Of a stretch of DNA of 64,000 nt, positions 1-7,937 are shown piece after piece (positions within the stretch are counted from its first letter, which is position 1; every line of letters starts with the position of its first letter). Made by a program: the position numbers and the translations under genes. The notes beneath the pieces are model-generated. The model was not told the origin of the DNA and ran no database searches. It saw only the letters and a program-made list of their open reading frames with translations. The stretch covers positions 62,001 to 126,000 of the forward strand of contig NZ_JAFCJT010000011.1 of NCBI RefSeq assembly GCF_018130785.1, read 5' to 3'. Source of the stretch: Bradyrhizobium liaoningense (GTDB lineage Bacteria > Pseudomonadota > Alphaproteobacteria > Rhizobiales > Xanthobacteraceae).

Positions 1-178
1 GACCATAGGTCGCGAGCTTGTCATTCGGGCTCATCCATTTGAACACGGTTGAGCGGCGGAAGATCAGATCCGGTTCGTCAGCGGCGATTGCAGAGGTCGC
101 TGGCACGGCCAGCAGCAGGAGGAATAAAACGAGGTCTTTCAAGCGGATGCCAGAAAGACCGGGGAAACGAGATGACAT
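1..178 (-). CDS. creA: CreA family protein, N-terminal part (cut by window edge)
   Basis: The minus strand encodes a secreted protein whose N-terminus starts with ATG at 178, preceded by GGAGAA. The first 33 residues form a signal peptide (hydrophobic LVLFLLLLAVPATSAIAA), and the mature part begins DEPDLIFRRSTVFKWMSPND. That opening is typical of CreA (DUF1597-type) periplasmic proteins, whose function is not established. Only about 59 codons are inside the window; the rest lies left of position 1. It is divergent from the L,D-transpeptidase gene, and the 197 bp between them must hold both promoters. The family assignment rests on this short N-terminus only. Confidence 0.75.
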   Translation of the reverse strand, partial: MSSRFPGLSGIRLKDLVLFLLLLAVPATSAIAADEPDLIFRRSTVFKWMSPNDKLATYG

Positions 179-375
179 GAAGTTCTCCGGTAACAAGTCC
201 TGGCAATGTAGGCATGCGACAGCCGGTCAGGAAGACGACCGGCAAGCCCATCACGGCCGCCGTTTACCGCTCCGTGAGGCTTTTTTGCTACGTGGTGGAC
301 AAAAGTCGCTGATGGCAGAACCGCCCTGCTGGTGAACGCGTATCCACTCTGCGAGACTAATGTCTGATTTGGATT

Positions 376-2010
376 ATGGATTCGAAGATGAATAGCGTGA
401 ACGGGTCCGGTTTTTCTGCCAAGCCGACGCGGCTTTGGCAGGTCGCCATCTTGACGGCGGCGGCTGCGATCGGCACCGCAAGCCAGGCGGAAGCGGCGTT
501 TTATTACTGGACGGATTATTCTGACGGGTCCTACGGACGGCAGGAGCGGCATTTTGAACAGCCGCGACAGAAGCCGCCGAAGCGCAGCGCCGCCAGCAAG
601 AAGGCGGTCGTCGCCGAGAAGGAAGCCGGCACCAAGCCGCAAGGTCCGCTCATGATCGTCGTGTCGATCGACCGGCAGAAGGTGACGGTCTACGATACCA
701 ATGGCGTGTTCGCGGAATCCCCGGTGTCGACAGGCATGAAGGGCCATTCGACGCCGATGGGCGTGTTCAGCGTGATCCAGAAGCACAAATTCCATCATTC
801 CAACATCTATAGCGGCGCGCCAATGCCGTACATGCAGCGGATCACCTGGTCCGGCATCGCCATGCATGCCGGCGTCCTCCCGGGCTATCCGGCCTCGCAC
901 GGCTGCATCCGCATGCCGATGGCGTTCGCGGTGAAGATGTGGAACTGGACCAAGATGGGCGCGCGCGTGATCGTCTCGCCCGGCCAGATGTCGCCGCAAA
1001 ATTTCTCGCATCCCCTGCTCGCCTCGGTGCGCGTGCCGCCGCAGCCCGCCGCCAGCCTGGAGCCGCAGAGCAATGTCGGCGACAAGGCCGACAAGGGCGC
1101 CGCGCAAACCCAGGTCAGCGAAGCGAAGCCCGCCGAGACGAAGACCGCCAGCGCAGACGGCGTACCCGACCTGCGCTCCTCGGTCGGCCACACCGTGATG
1201 TCGGATGTGACCACCGGCAATGCACCCGCTCGAGAGGATACAGCCGCACCAGCCGACAAGGTTGAGGCAAAGTCTGAAAAGACCGCCGAGGCATCTGGCC
1301 CGGCCAAGCCGCAGTCCGAAGAAGCCGCCAAGCCCGCGGCCACCGAAGCAAAGCCCCCTGAAGCCGCAGAAGCGTCCCAGGCCGAGCCAACCAAGACCGA
1401 AGCAGCAAAGACTGGAGCCGCCGACACCGCGAAGAAGCCCGATGCGCCCGCTGTCGCACCGGCGCTCGCCGCCTCGCCCGACGTGAAGAAAGACGAGACC
1501 CGCATCGCCGATCCCGCGCCGGTGGCAAAGCCGGAAGTGCCCAAGCGGGCCGGCCAGATCGCCGTATTCATCAGCCGCAAGGATTCCAAGCTCTACGTGC
1601 GGCAGAACTTTGCGCCGCTGTTCGAGGTGCCCGTCACGATCGCTGCCAGCGAGCGGCCACTCGGCACCCACGTCTTCACCGCCGTGGTGGACAAGACCGA
1701 CACCAATGCGCTGCGTTGGTCGGTGCTGTCGCTGCCGGTCTCCGCCCGCGCCGCCGCGCGCGACGACAACAGCCGCGTGACACGCCGTGGCGCCGCCATG
1801 ATCCCCGTCGCCGCCAAGCCCGTTACAACCAAGCCCGTAGTCACGCCGGACAGCCCGGCCGAGGCACTCGACCGCATCTCGATCCCGGCCGACACCATGG
1901 CGAAGATCAACGAGATGCTGACATCCGGCGGCTCAATCATTGTCTCCGACCAGGGCATCAACCAGGGCGAGACCGGCGAAGGCACCGACTTCATCGTGCG
2001 CCTGTACTAG
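376..2010 (+). CDS. L,D-transpeptidase (YkuD domain) with Ala/Pro-rich linker and second partial domain
   Basis: This is a secreted cell-wall enzyme of the ErfK/YbiS/YkuD family, which forms 3-3 peptidoglycan cross-links or attaches proteins to the wall. After a signal segment (residues about 20-41), the catalytic domain runs from about 90 to 215. It carries the conserved HAG motif and SHGCIRMP, whose Cys is about residue 177. Residues about 225-390 are a low-complexity Ala/Pro/Lys/Glu linker. Residues about 391-460 look like a second start of a YkuD domain (IAVFISRKDSKLYVRQNF, then RPLGTHVFTAV) with no catalytic SHGC motif. At 544 residues it is longer than single-domain members. ATG at 376 or at 388 could be the start; neither has a strong ribosome site. 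Confidence 0.88.
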   Translation: MDSKMNSVNGSGFSAKPTRLWQVAILTAAAAIGTASQAEAAFYYWTDYSDGSYGRQERHFEQPRQKPPKRSAASKKAVVAEKEAGTKPQGPLMIVVSIDRQKVTVYDTNGVFAESPVSTGMKGHSTPMGVFSVIQKHKFHHSNIYSGAPMPYMQRITWSGIAMHAGVLPGYPASHGCIRMPMAFAVKMWNWTKMGARVIVSPGQMSPQNFSHPLLASVRVPPQPAASLEPQSNVGDKADKGAAQTQVSEAKPAETKTASADGVPDLRSSVGHTVMSDVTTGNAPAREDTAAPADKVEAKSEKTAEASGPAKPQSEEAAKPAATEAKPPEAAEASQAEPTKTEAAKTGAADTAKKPDAPAVAPALAASPDVKKDETRIADPAPVAKPEVPKRAGQIAVFISRKDSKLYVRQNFAPLFEVPVTIAASERPLGTHVFTAVVDKTDTNALRWSVLSLPVSARAAARDDNSRVTRRGAAMIPVAAKPVTTKPVVTPDSPAEALDRISIPADTMAKINEMLTSGGSIIVSDQGINQGETGEGTDFIVRLY

Positions 2011-2064
2011 AGCGTTCTGAGCGAAGTGGATACCGGTTCGCGCAAAGAAAACGCGTCAAAGCAG
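2010..2064. repeat. Short intergenic repeat with GTGGATACCGGTTCGCG core
   Basis: Directly after the stop codon of the L,D-transpeptidase gene lies a segment of the form GAGCGTT...GTGGATACCGGTTCGCG...GAAAACGCGTC. Elements of this form are dispersed in rhizobial genomes as REP-like intergenic sequences. The ends AGCGTT and AACGCG are partly complementary. Only one copy is seen in this window, so the repeat status rests on recollection of related genomes. Confidence 0.5.
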
Positions 2065-2162
2065 GAATCTGTCACCTCGCCGCGTCCGATAACGCGGTGT
2101 TGAGCAGGCGCGCGGCGCCGACGCAGTAAACTGCGTCCCGGATCACGTCGGGGGACGTTGCC

Positions 2163-2729
2163 ATGCTGGACCGTAGGACCATGCTCGCCGCGCTCGTCGC
2201 GACGACCGCATCTGCTGGACGCACCTTCGCCGAGGGCGGCATGAGCCGGATCTCGGCCTATGCCTTCTCGTTCCCTGCATTGTCCGGCGACGACCTCCGT
2301 CTTGCCGCTTTCACGGGCAAGCCGCTGCTGGTGGTCAACACCGCCTCGCTCTGCGGCTACACTCCGCAATATGCCGGCCTGCAAGAGCTCTGGACAGAGT
2401 TTCGCGAGCGCGGACTCACCGTGATCGGCGTGCCCTCGAACGATTTCGGTGGCCAGGAGCCCGGCGGCACGAGCGAAATCACGCAGACCGCGCACCACCA
2501 ATACGGCGTTACCTTCCCGATCACTGCCAAGTCAGTCGTGGTCGGGGCGAAGGCGCATCCGTTCTACAAATGGGCTGCCGAGGCGCGCCCCCGCGAGGTT
2601 CCGCGCTGGAACTTCCACAAATACCTGATTGGCCGGGACGGCTATATTGCCGAGGTCTTTCCGTCTGCGGTCGATCCGACGGACACACGGGTCAAGACGG
2701 CGATTGCGAAGGCGCTGGCCGACAGCTGA
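2163..2729 (+). CDS. Glutathione peroxidase family protein, exported
   Basis: This thiol peroxidase reduces hydroperoxides. The GPx domain starts after an N-terminal segment with twin Arg and a hydrophobic stretch (RRTMLAALVATTASAGRTFA), which suggests export to the periplasm. The peroxidatic Cys is C64 in NTASLCGYTPQY. The second GPx motif is VPSNDFGGQEPG, where the usual FPCNQFGGQEPG has lost its Cys. The third, WNFHKYLIG, carries the conserved Trp and Asn. At 188 residues it has the normal family length plus a leader. Enzymes of this type often use thioredoxin rather than glutathione as reductant; which applies here cannot be read from the sequence. Confidence 0.9.
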   Translation: MLDRRTMLAALVATTASAGRTFAEGGMSRISAYAFSFPALSGDDLRLAAFTGKPLLVVNTASLCGYTPQYAGLQELWTEFRERGLTVIGVPSNDFGGQEPGGTSEITQTAHHQYGVTFPITAKSVVVGAKAHPFYKWAAEARPREVPRWNFHKYLIGRDGYIAEVFPSAVDPTDTRVKTAIAKALADS

Positions 2730-2894
2730 CACCCACAGCCCGCATCCGGTTGGGCACAATTGTGGCGGGGTGCCAAACAGCCGTTGCAATGACGAGGGCC
2801 CACCATCTAGGCTAGGACTATCAAGGGGCAGGATGGTTTTGCCAATGGCGAAAAGCCACGGCGAAACAACGGGATCAATCTCGAGGACATCACC

Positions 2895-3908
2895 ATGCGT
2901 GTGGCGGCAGGACTGATTTTAGCAAGCGCGATGTCGGTTGCGATGGCAGGCGCAGCGTGGTCACAGGCCCCGGCAGCAAAACCCGCAGCCGCCACCCAAG
3001 CGGCACCGGCTGCAGCCCCCGCCGCAGCACCGGCGCCCGCTCCCGCGGCGGCAGTCGCTGCCCCAACGCAACCGGCCTTCCCGCCCCCGCCCAAACAGGC
3101 GCCCCAGCCCGCCCGCGCGGCCTGCAACACGCCCGGCGCTCTCGGGGTCGCCCGCACCGTCGAGATCGACACCACGGGTGGTCCCGGCTTCGGCTTCGAG
3201 CATTTCAAGGAGCTCGACTTCCTGCGCGACCACGAGGTCGTGCTGACCTTCGACGACGGCCCCTGGCCCAAGAACACACCCGCGGTGCTGAAGGCTCTCG
3301 CCGATGAATGCACCACCGGCATCTTCTTCTCCATCGGCAAGCACGCGACCTATGAGCCGGAGATCCTGAAGCAGGTCTACGCGGCCGGCCATACCGTGGG
3401 TGCGCACACCTGGTCGCACGCCAACCTCAACAACAAGAAGCTCACGGAAGCGCAGCGCAAGGACGAGATCGAGAAGGGATTCTCGGCAGTGAAGTGGGCG
3501 CTCGGCGGCATCTCGCCCTCGCCGTTCTTCCGCTTCCCGGCGCTCCAGCATCCGCCGGAGATGGTCACCTATCTCGGCAACCGCAACGTCGCGATCTTCT
3601 CCTGCGACATCGACTCCTTCGACTTCAAGGCCTCCAAGCCGGAGAAGGTGGTCGAGACCGTCATGAAGAAGCTCGACAGCAAGGGCAAGGGCATCATCCT
3701 GATGCACGACTTCCAGAAGCACACCGCGGAAGCCCTGCCCGAGCTGCTCAAGCGGTTGAAGGCCGGCGGCTACAAGGTGGTGGCGATGCGCGCCAAATTC
3801 CCGGCGTCGACACTGCCGGAATACGACCAGGAGCTGCTCAAGGACGTCAAGCTGCCGACGGTGAGCCAGCGCCCGGTCAATTCCGTGGTGACGACCGTTT
3901 CCGAATAG
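2895..3908 (+). CDS. Polysaccharide deacetylase (NodB homology domain), secreted
   Basis: This family-4 carbohydrate esterase removes N-acetyl groups from chitin-like or peptidoglycan sugars. A signal peptide (residues 1-24, cleavage after AAWSQA) is followed by an Ala/Pro-rich stretch to about residue 75. The NodB domain follows with motif 1 TFDDGPW (D120, D121), motif 2 HTVGAHTWSH (metal ligands H171 and H175), motif 3 FFRFPAL and motif 5 IILMHD. All the usual metal and catalytic residues are present, so an active enzyme is expected. The substrate is unknown. There is no nod gene context, so this is not nodulation NodB. The DHFR-like gene follows after 7 nt and may be co-transcribed. Confidence 0.9.
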   Translation: MRVAAGLILASAMSVAMAGAAWSQAPAAKPAAATQAAPAAAPAAAPAPAPAAAVAAPTQPAFPPPPKQAPQPARAACNTPGALGVARTVEIDTTGGPGFGFEHFKELDFLRDHEVVLTFDDGPWPKNTPAVLKALADECTTGIFFSIGKHATYEPEILKQVYAAGHTVGAHTWSHANLNNKKLTEAQRKDEIEKGFSAVKWALGGISPSPFFRFPALQHPPEMVTYLGNRNVAIFSCDIDSFDFKASKPEKVVETVMKKLDSKGKGIILMHDFQKHTAEALPELLKRLKAGGYKVVAMRAKFPASTLPEYDQELLKDVKLPTVSQRPVNSVVTTVSE

Positions 3909-3915
3909 CCGGCAA

Positions 3916-4467
3916 TTGTCCTTTCGTATCGAAGGCTACGTCATCGTCTCCGCGGACGGCATGCTCGCCGATCCGTCGCACATCATGCCTGAGACGTTGA
4001 AATTCGAGGGCGACAAGCTGTTCTTCGAGCAGGCGCTCGATCGCGCCGCCCTGATCGTGCATGGCCGCCGCTCGCATGAGGGCCAGCCGAATTCGCCCAA
4101 GCGCAAGCGGCTGATCCTGACCCGCAAGATCAAGGCGCTCACCGTCGACCCCGAGATGCCGAACGCCACCCTATGGAATCCGGATCACGCGAGTTTCGAA
4201 GAAGCCTGCGCCTTCGCCGACGTGGCTTCCGGCACCGTCGCGATCATTGGCGGCCCGGTCGTGTTCGACATGTTCATGGACCGCTACGACACGTTCTGGC
4301 TGTCGGAGGCCCCCCACGTGCGGCTGCCTGGCGGCGAAGGCTGCTTCGTCGGTGTGCCCCAGCGGACTCCGCATGAGGTGCTGTCGTCACACGGGATGAA
4401 ACCGGGCGCGCCCTATACGCTCGACGCGGCGCATGAGGTCACCGTCACGCCGTGGCGCCGAAGCTGA
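3916..4467 (+). CDS. Dihydrofolate reductase-like (RibD C-terminal fold) protein
   Basis: This 183-residue protein has a DHFR/RibD-C fold: an N-terminal strand with SADGMLADP, a central VHGRRSHEG segment and the nucleotide-binding VAIIGGPVVFDMFM (compare GG-G-ly-F in DHFR). It lacks the signatures of housekeeping FolA, so it is a general NADPH-dependent reductase of unknown substrate. The open frame begins with TTG at 3916, only 7 nt after the deacetylase stop, which indicates translational coupling. No in-frame ATG occurs before the conserved part. Confidence is high for the fold and low for the substrate. Confidence 0.75.
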   Translation: MSFRIEGYVIVSADGMLADPSHIMPETLKFEGDKLFFEQALDRAALIVHGRRSHEGQPNSPKRKRLILTRKIKALTVDPEMPNATLWNPDHASFEEACAFADVASGTVAIIGGPVVFDMFMDRYDTFWLSEAPHVRLPGGEGCFVGVPQRTPHEVLSSHGMKPGAPYTLDAAHEVTVTPWRRS

Positions 4468-4614
4468 TCTGCGCTACGGCGCCGGAGGATAATAAGCCAG
4501 CACCCCGCGCAGCAGCCGCAGCGGCCTCGATTTGTAGAACCGCTGTGATCTCAAAAGCTAATCTGTGAACGACGGTTCATGCACTCGTCGTTAGGGGACG
4601 AGCCATCGACCGCT

Positions 4615-5067
4615 TTACACGTCCCCGTAGGCCGCCTCGGCCGGGCGCGTGGTGCGGCCGTAGCCCATGATCATGAACAGCGCGCCGATGATCGAGAGAT
4701 TCTTGAGCGCGTCGACCAGCATCTTGGCGTTGTCGGGCGGCGCCTGGTTCCAGAAGTCATAGAACAGCGCGGTCGCGACCGCGACGTAGATGATCATGAG
4801 CAACGCGAAGAAGCGCGCGCCGAAGTTCAGCGCGATCATCAGCCCCGCGATGATCTCGAGCGCCCCGACCGCGATCGCCAGAAGCTGCGGCGTGGTCATG
4901 GCGGTCGCCGTCTCGATCTGCTTGGCGTAAGGCGCGATGACTTCCGGCACCACGAGCTTGGTGGCGATGAAGTCGGCCGTCGCCTGGATGGCAAAGAGCT
5001 TGGTCGCGCCCGTGTAGATGAACAGCACGGCGAACAGGATCCGTCCGAAAGTCACGAACGCTGGCAT
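4615..5067 (-). CDS. DoxX family membrane protein
   Basis: This is a 150-residue integral membrane protein with four hydrophobic segments. The first, MPAFVTFGRILFAVLFIYTG, has the typical RxxxA-xlFi-G pattern of DoxX/SURF4-like proteins. Family members take part in thiosulfate:quinone oxidation or redox homeostasis, or remain uncharacterised; nothing nearby fixes the role. Start ATG at 5067. Upstream in the direction of transcription lies the repeat-rich gap at 5068-5381. The gene is convergent with the DHFR-like gene, with 147 bp between their stops. Confidence 0.85.
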   Translation of the reverse strand: MPAFVTFGRILFAVLFIYTGATKLFAIQATADFIATKLVVPEVIAPYAKQIETATAMTTPQLLAIAVGALEIIAGLMIALNFGARFFALLMIIYVAVATALFYDFWNQAPPDNAKMLVDALKNLSIIGALFMIMGYGRTTRPAEAAYGDV

Positions 5068-5198
5068 GATCGGCCTCTTGGCTCAGGCTTTCTGAAACGG
5101 GAATTTTGAAGAAAGCACCGAGCGATTATGAAGAGTCATGCGCCGGTTTACAAACGGGGAAATGCCGAACTGAAAGTAATTCAAAGTTGGCGGCGTTA

Positions 5199-5221
5199 TG
5201 GCGCTCCCTAGCAGAATCGAA
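5199..5221 (-). other. tRNA 3'-end fragment (possible attachment-site scar)
   Basis: Read on the minus strand, the 23 nt run TTCGATT (T-loop) - CTGCT - AGGGAGCG - CCA, which has the layout of a tRNA T-loop, T-stem 3' strand, acceptor 3' strand, discriminator and CCA. The 5' T-stem strand that should be AGCAG reads CTTGG instead, and no tRNA body lies upstream. It is therefore a fragment and not a gene. Such fragments can be left by integrative elements that use tRNA 3' ends. Confidence 0.5.
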
Positions 5222-5250
5222 CCAAGAGCGGCGAAGACAACGCTCTCGGC

Positions 5251-5334
5251 GTCATGGCCGGGCTTGACCCGGCCATCCACGACTTTCCTCGCGGCACAAA
5301 GAACGTGGATGCCCGGGACAAGCCCGGGCATGAC
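5251..5334. repeat. Palindromic repeat (MPGLVPGIHV-coding type)
   Basis: Two 30-nt arms, GTCATGGCCGGGCTTGACCC... at 5251-5280 and ...ACAAGCCCGGGCATGAC at 5305-5334, are inverted copies matching at 27 of 30 positions around a 24-nt spacer. Read on the minus strand, part of it encodes VMPGLVPGIHV, a peptide seen in many spurious ORFs of Bradyrhizobium and Rhodopseudomonas because this element is abundant there. It probably forms a hairpin in the transcript. Confidence 0.8.
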
Positions 5335-5381
5335 GAATTTGTGGAACGACCGCGCCTCCGAGAAACGCCGGACGCGCGCCC

Positions 5382-7691
5382 CTACGTAAACAACGTCGGC
5401 TGCTGCCGCGAAGCGCGCTCCTGCGCTTCCACCACCGCAACTGCCGTCATGTTGAGGATGCCGCGCGCCGTCACCGACGGCGTGAGGATATGGGCGGGAC
5501 GCGCCGGGCCGATCAGGATCGGGCCGACGGGGAGCGCATCCGCCAGCGACTTGATCATCTGATAGGCGACGTTGGCGGTGTCGAGGCTCGGCATGATCAT
5601 GATGTTGGCCTCGCCCTCGAGCTTGGAGTGCGGCAGCACCATCTTTCGCGCAGCGGCGGAGAGCGCGGTGTCGCCCTGCATCTCGCCGTCGGCCTCGATC
5701 TCCGGATGCTTCTCCTTCAACAGCTGGGTCGCCCGGCGCATCTTGCGCGAAGACTCGGTGTCGTAGCTGCCGAAATCCGAGTGCGAGACGAAGGCGATCT
5801 TCGGCTTGATGTTGAAGCGCTGGACGTGGACCGCGGCAAGCGAGGCGATCTCGGCGAGCTCCTCGGCGCTCGGATTGGGCCGAACTTGCGTGTCGGCGAT
5901 GAAGAAGGCGCCCTTGCTGGTGATCAGCAGCGCCAGTGCCGCGTAGTCGCTGATCCCAGGCGAGAAGCCGACGATCTCGCGGACATGGCGCAGATGGCTC
6001 ATGTAGCGGCCCTCGACGCCGCAAAGCATCGCATCCGCCTCCCCGCGCGTTACCGCAAGCGCGGCGATCACCGTGTTGTTGGTGCGCACCACCGTGCGCG
6101 CGGCATCCGGCGTCACACCGCGGCGGCCGGCGACCTCGACATAGGACTGCACATAGGAGCGATAGCGCGGATCGTCCTCGGGATTGACGAGGTCGAAATC
6201 CTTGCCCGCCTTGATCGACAGGCCGAAGCGCTTGATGCGCGCCTCCACCACGGAGGGACGGCCGACCAGGATCGGCGTCGCCAGCTTCTCCTCCAGCACC
6301 ACTTGTGTGGCACGGAGCACGCGCTCGTCCTCGCCTTCGGCATAGATCACGCGCACCGGCTGGGTCTTGGCCTTGGCGAACATCGGCTTCATGACGAGGC
6401 CGGAGCGGAAGGCGAAGCGCTCGAGCAGCGCGGTGTATTCGTCGAAATTGGTGATGGGCCGCGTCGCGACGCCCGACTCCATCGCGGCCTTCGCCACGGC
6501 CGGCGCGATGCGCAGGATCAGGCGCGGGTCGAACGGGCTCGGGATCAGCGAGCCCGGGCCAAAGCCCTGCGTTTCGCCGGAGTCAAAGCCTTGCGCCACC
6601 GCATCCGACGGCGCCTCGCGCGCGAGCTGCGCGATGGCTTCGACGGCGGCGTGCTTCATCTCCTCGTTGATGGCGCTGGCGCCGACGTCGAGCGCGCCGC
6701 GGAAGATGAAGGGGAAGCAGAGAACGTTGTTGACCTGGTTCGGATAGTCGGAGCGGCCGGTGCAGATCATGGCGTCGGGGCGCACCTTGCGCGCCTCCTC
6801 CGGCATGATCTCCGGGGTCGGATTGGCGAGCGCCATGATCAGGGGCTTGTCGCCCATCGCCTTGGCCATCTCCGGCTTGAGCACGCCGGGTGCCGAGAGC
6901 CCGATGAAGATGTCGGCGCCGCCGATGACGTCGCCAAGCGTCCGCTTGTCGGTCTTCTGCGCGTAGACCGCCTTCCAGCGATCCATCGTGGTGTTGCGGC
7001 CCTCATGCACGAGGCCGTCGATGTCGCAGACCCAGATGTTCTTGCGCTGCGCACCCATCGACACGAGCAGGTTCAGCGTCGCGATCGCGGCGGCCCCTGC
7101 TCCCGATGCCACGATCTTGACGTCGGATAGCTTCTTGCCATTCAGCCTGAGGCCGTTGGTGATGGCGGCGGCGACGATGATGGCGGTGCCGTGCTGGTCG
7201 TCATGGAAGACCGGGATCTTCATGCGCTGCTTGAGCTGCGCCTCGATCTCGAAGCATTCCGGACCGCGGATGTCCTCGAGATTGATGCCGCCGAAGGTCG
7301 GCTCGAGCGCCGCCACGGTCTCGACCACGCGGTCGATGGTGTCGGCAGCGATCTCGATATCGAACACGTCTATGCCGGCGAATTTCTTGAACAGGACGGC
7401 CTTGCCCTCCATCACCGGCTTGGAGGCCAGCGGGCCGATATTGCCGAGGCCGAGCACCGCGGTGCCGTTTGAGACCACAGCGACCAGATTGGCACGGGTG
7501 GTGAGCGTGGCGGCTTCCGCCGGGTTCTTGGCGATCTCGGTGCAGGCGGCGGCAACGCCCGGAGAATAGGCAAGCGCGAGGTCGCGCTGGTTGGCAAGCG
7601 GCTTGCTCGCCTGGATCTCGAGCTTTCCGGGGCGCGGCAGACGGTGATAGGCCAGCGCCGCCTGGTGGAGATCATCAGAAAAGGACGACAT
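5382..7691 (-). CDS. maeB: NADP-dependent malic enzyme with C-terminal phosphotransacetylase-like domain
   Basis: This enzyme oxidatively decarboxylates malate to pyruvate with NAD(P)+. The 769-residue length is characteristic of the long MaeB/Dme/Tme class. The malic-enzyme domain (about 1-430) includes YSPGVAAACTEI, the malate/metal segment VFHDDQHGTAI and the nucleotide-binding ASGAGAAAIA. The C-terminal phosphotransacetylase-like domain (about 440-769) contains LVGRPSVVEARI and ends near PVGPILIGPARPAHI. The PTA-like part is thought to be regulatory in this class (acetyl-CoA control) and not catalytic. In rhizobia such enzymes feed pyruvate from C4-dicarboxylates. Start ATG at 7691. The gene is divergent from the gene at 7938. 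Confidence 0.95.
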   Translation of the reverse strand: MSSFSDDLHQAALAYHRLPRPGKLEIQASKPLANQRDLALAYSPGVAAACTEIAKNPAEAATLTTRANLVAVVSNGTAVLGLGNIGPLASKPVMEGKAVLFKKFAGIDVFDIEIAADTIDRVVETVAALEPTFGGINLEDIRGPECFEIEAQLKQRMKIPVFHDDQHGTAIIVAAAITNGLRLNGKKLSDVKIVASGAGAAAIATLNLLVSMGAQRKNIWVCDIDGLVHEGRNTTMDRWKAVYAQKTDKRTLGDVIGGADIFIGLSAPGVLKPEMAKAMGDKPLIMALANPTPEIMPEEARKVRPDAMICTGRSDYPNQVNNVLCFPFIFRGALDVGASAINEEMKHAAVEAIAQLAREAPSDAVAQGFDSGETQGFGPGSLIPSPFDPRLILRIAPAVAKAAMESGVATRPITNFDEYTALLERFAFRSGLVMKPMFAKAKTQPVRVIYAEGEDERVLRATQVVLEEKLATPILVGRPSVVEARIKRFGLSIKAGKDFDLVNPEDDPRYRSYVQSYVEVAGRRGVTPDAARTVVRTNNTVIAALAVTRGEADAMLCGVEGRYMSHLRHVREIVGFSPGISDYAALALLITSKGAFFIADTQVRPNPSAEELAEIASLAAVHVQRFNIKPKIAFVSHSDFGSYDTESSRKMRRATQLLKEKHPEIEADGEMQGDTALSAAARKMVLPHSKLEGEANIMIMPSLDTANVAYQMIKSLADALPVGPILIGPARPAHILTPSVTARGILNMTAVAVVEAQERASRQQPTLFT

Positions 7692-7937
7692 GCGGTCTCT
7701 TGCCTCGGGTTACCGGCCTCAAAGTGCCTCATCCGGAGCCGCCGTCCAAGCCGACGGTTATTTCCGGGTCGTGGAAACGGGATGAAGCACGCCGGGCGCC
7801 CCGGTGGCAACATCCGATTGCCGCCCCATCAACAGGGCGCATGTCAAATATCTGATAGCGCTAGCTTTCCCTGGACCGCGCGACGTTTCCCGAATATGGC
7901 AGGTTGCGCAGTGCAAAACGAGCAACTGGAGCTGGGA

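Larger units (their letters stand above)
5068..5381. other. Gene-free gap with tRNA 3'-end fragment and inverted repeat element
   Basis: This 314-bp gap between doxX and maeB (both on the minus strand) holds a 23-nt fragment matching a tRNA 3' end at 5199-5221 and a palindromic repeat at 5251-5334. No convincing small gene or terminator with a T-run was seen. The doxX promoter should lie at 5068-5190. Confidence 0.6.

Noticed and set aside
139..1671. 510-codon minus-strand open frame opposite the L,D-transpeptidase gene
   Set aside because: It is antisense to a gene with a clear family signature, its sequence is rich in Arg/Gly/Leu as expected of shadow frames in GC-rich DNA, and it has no recognisable domain.
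4583..4603. Overlapping ACGACG/CGTCGT and CTCGTC/GACGAG dyads after the doxX gene
   Set aside because: The arms are only 6 bp, they overlap each other and no T-run follows, so they are not supported as a terminator or operator.
5199..5221. A tRNA gene
   Set aside because: Only the 3' 23 nt are present; the 5' T-stem strand does not pair, and no anticodon arm or 5' acceptor strand lies upstream.
5490..7130. 546-codon plus-strand open frame opposite maeB
   Set aside because: It lies wholly within maeB, is biased to Arg/His/Asp/Ala from antisense codons, and has no known domain.
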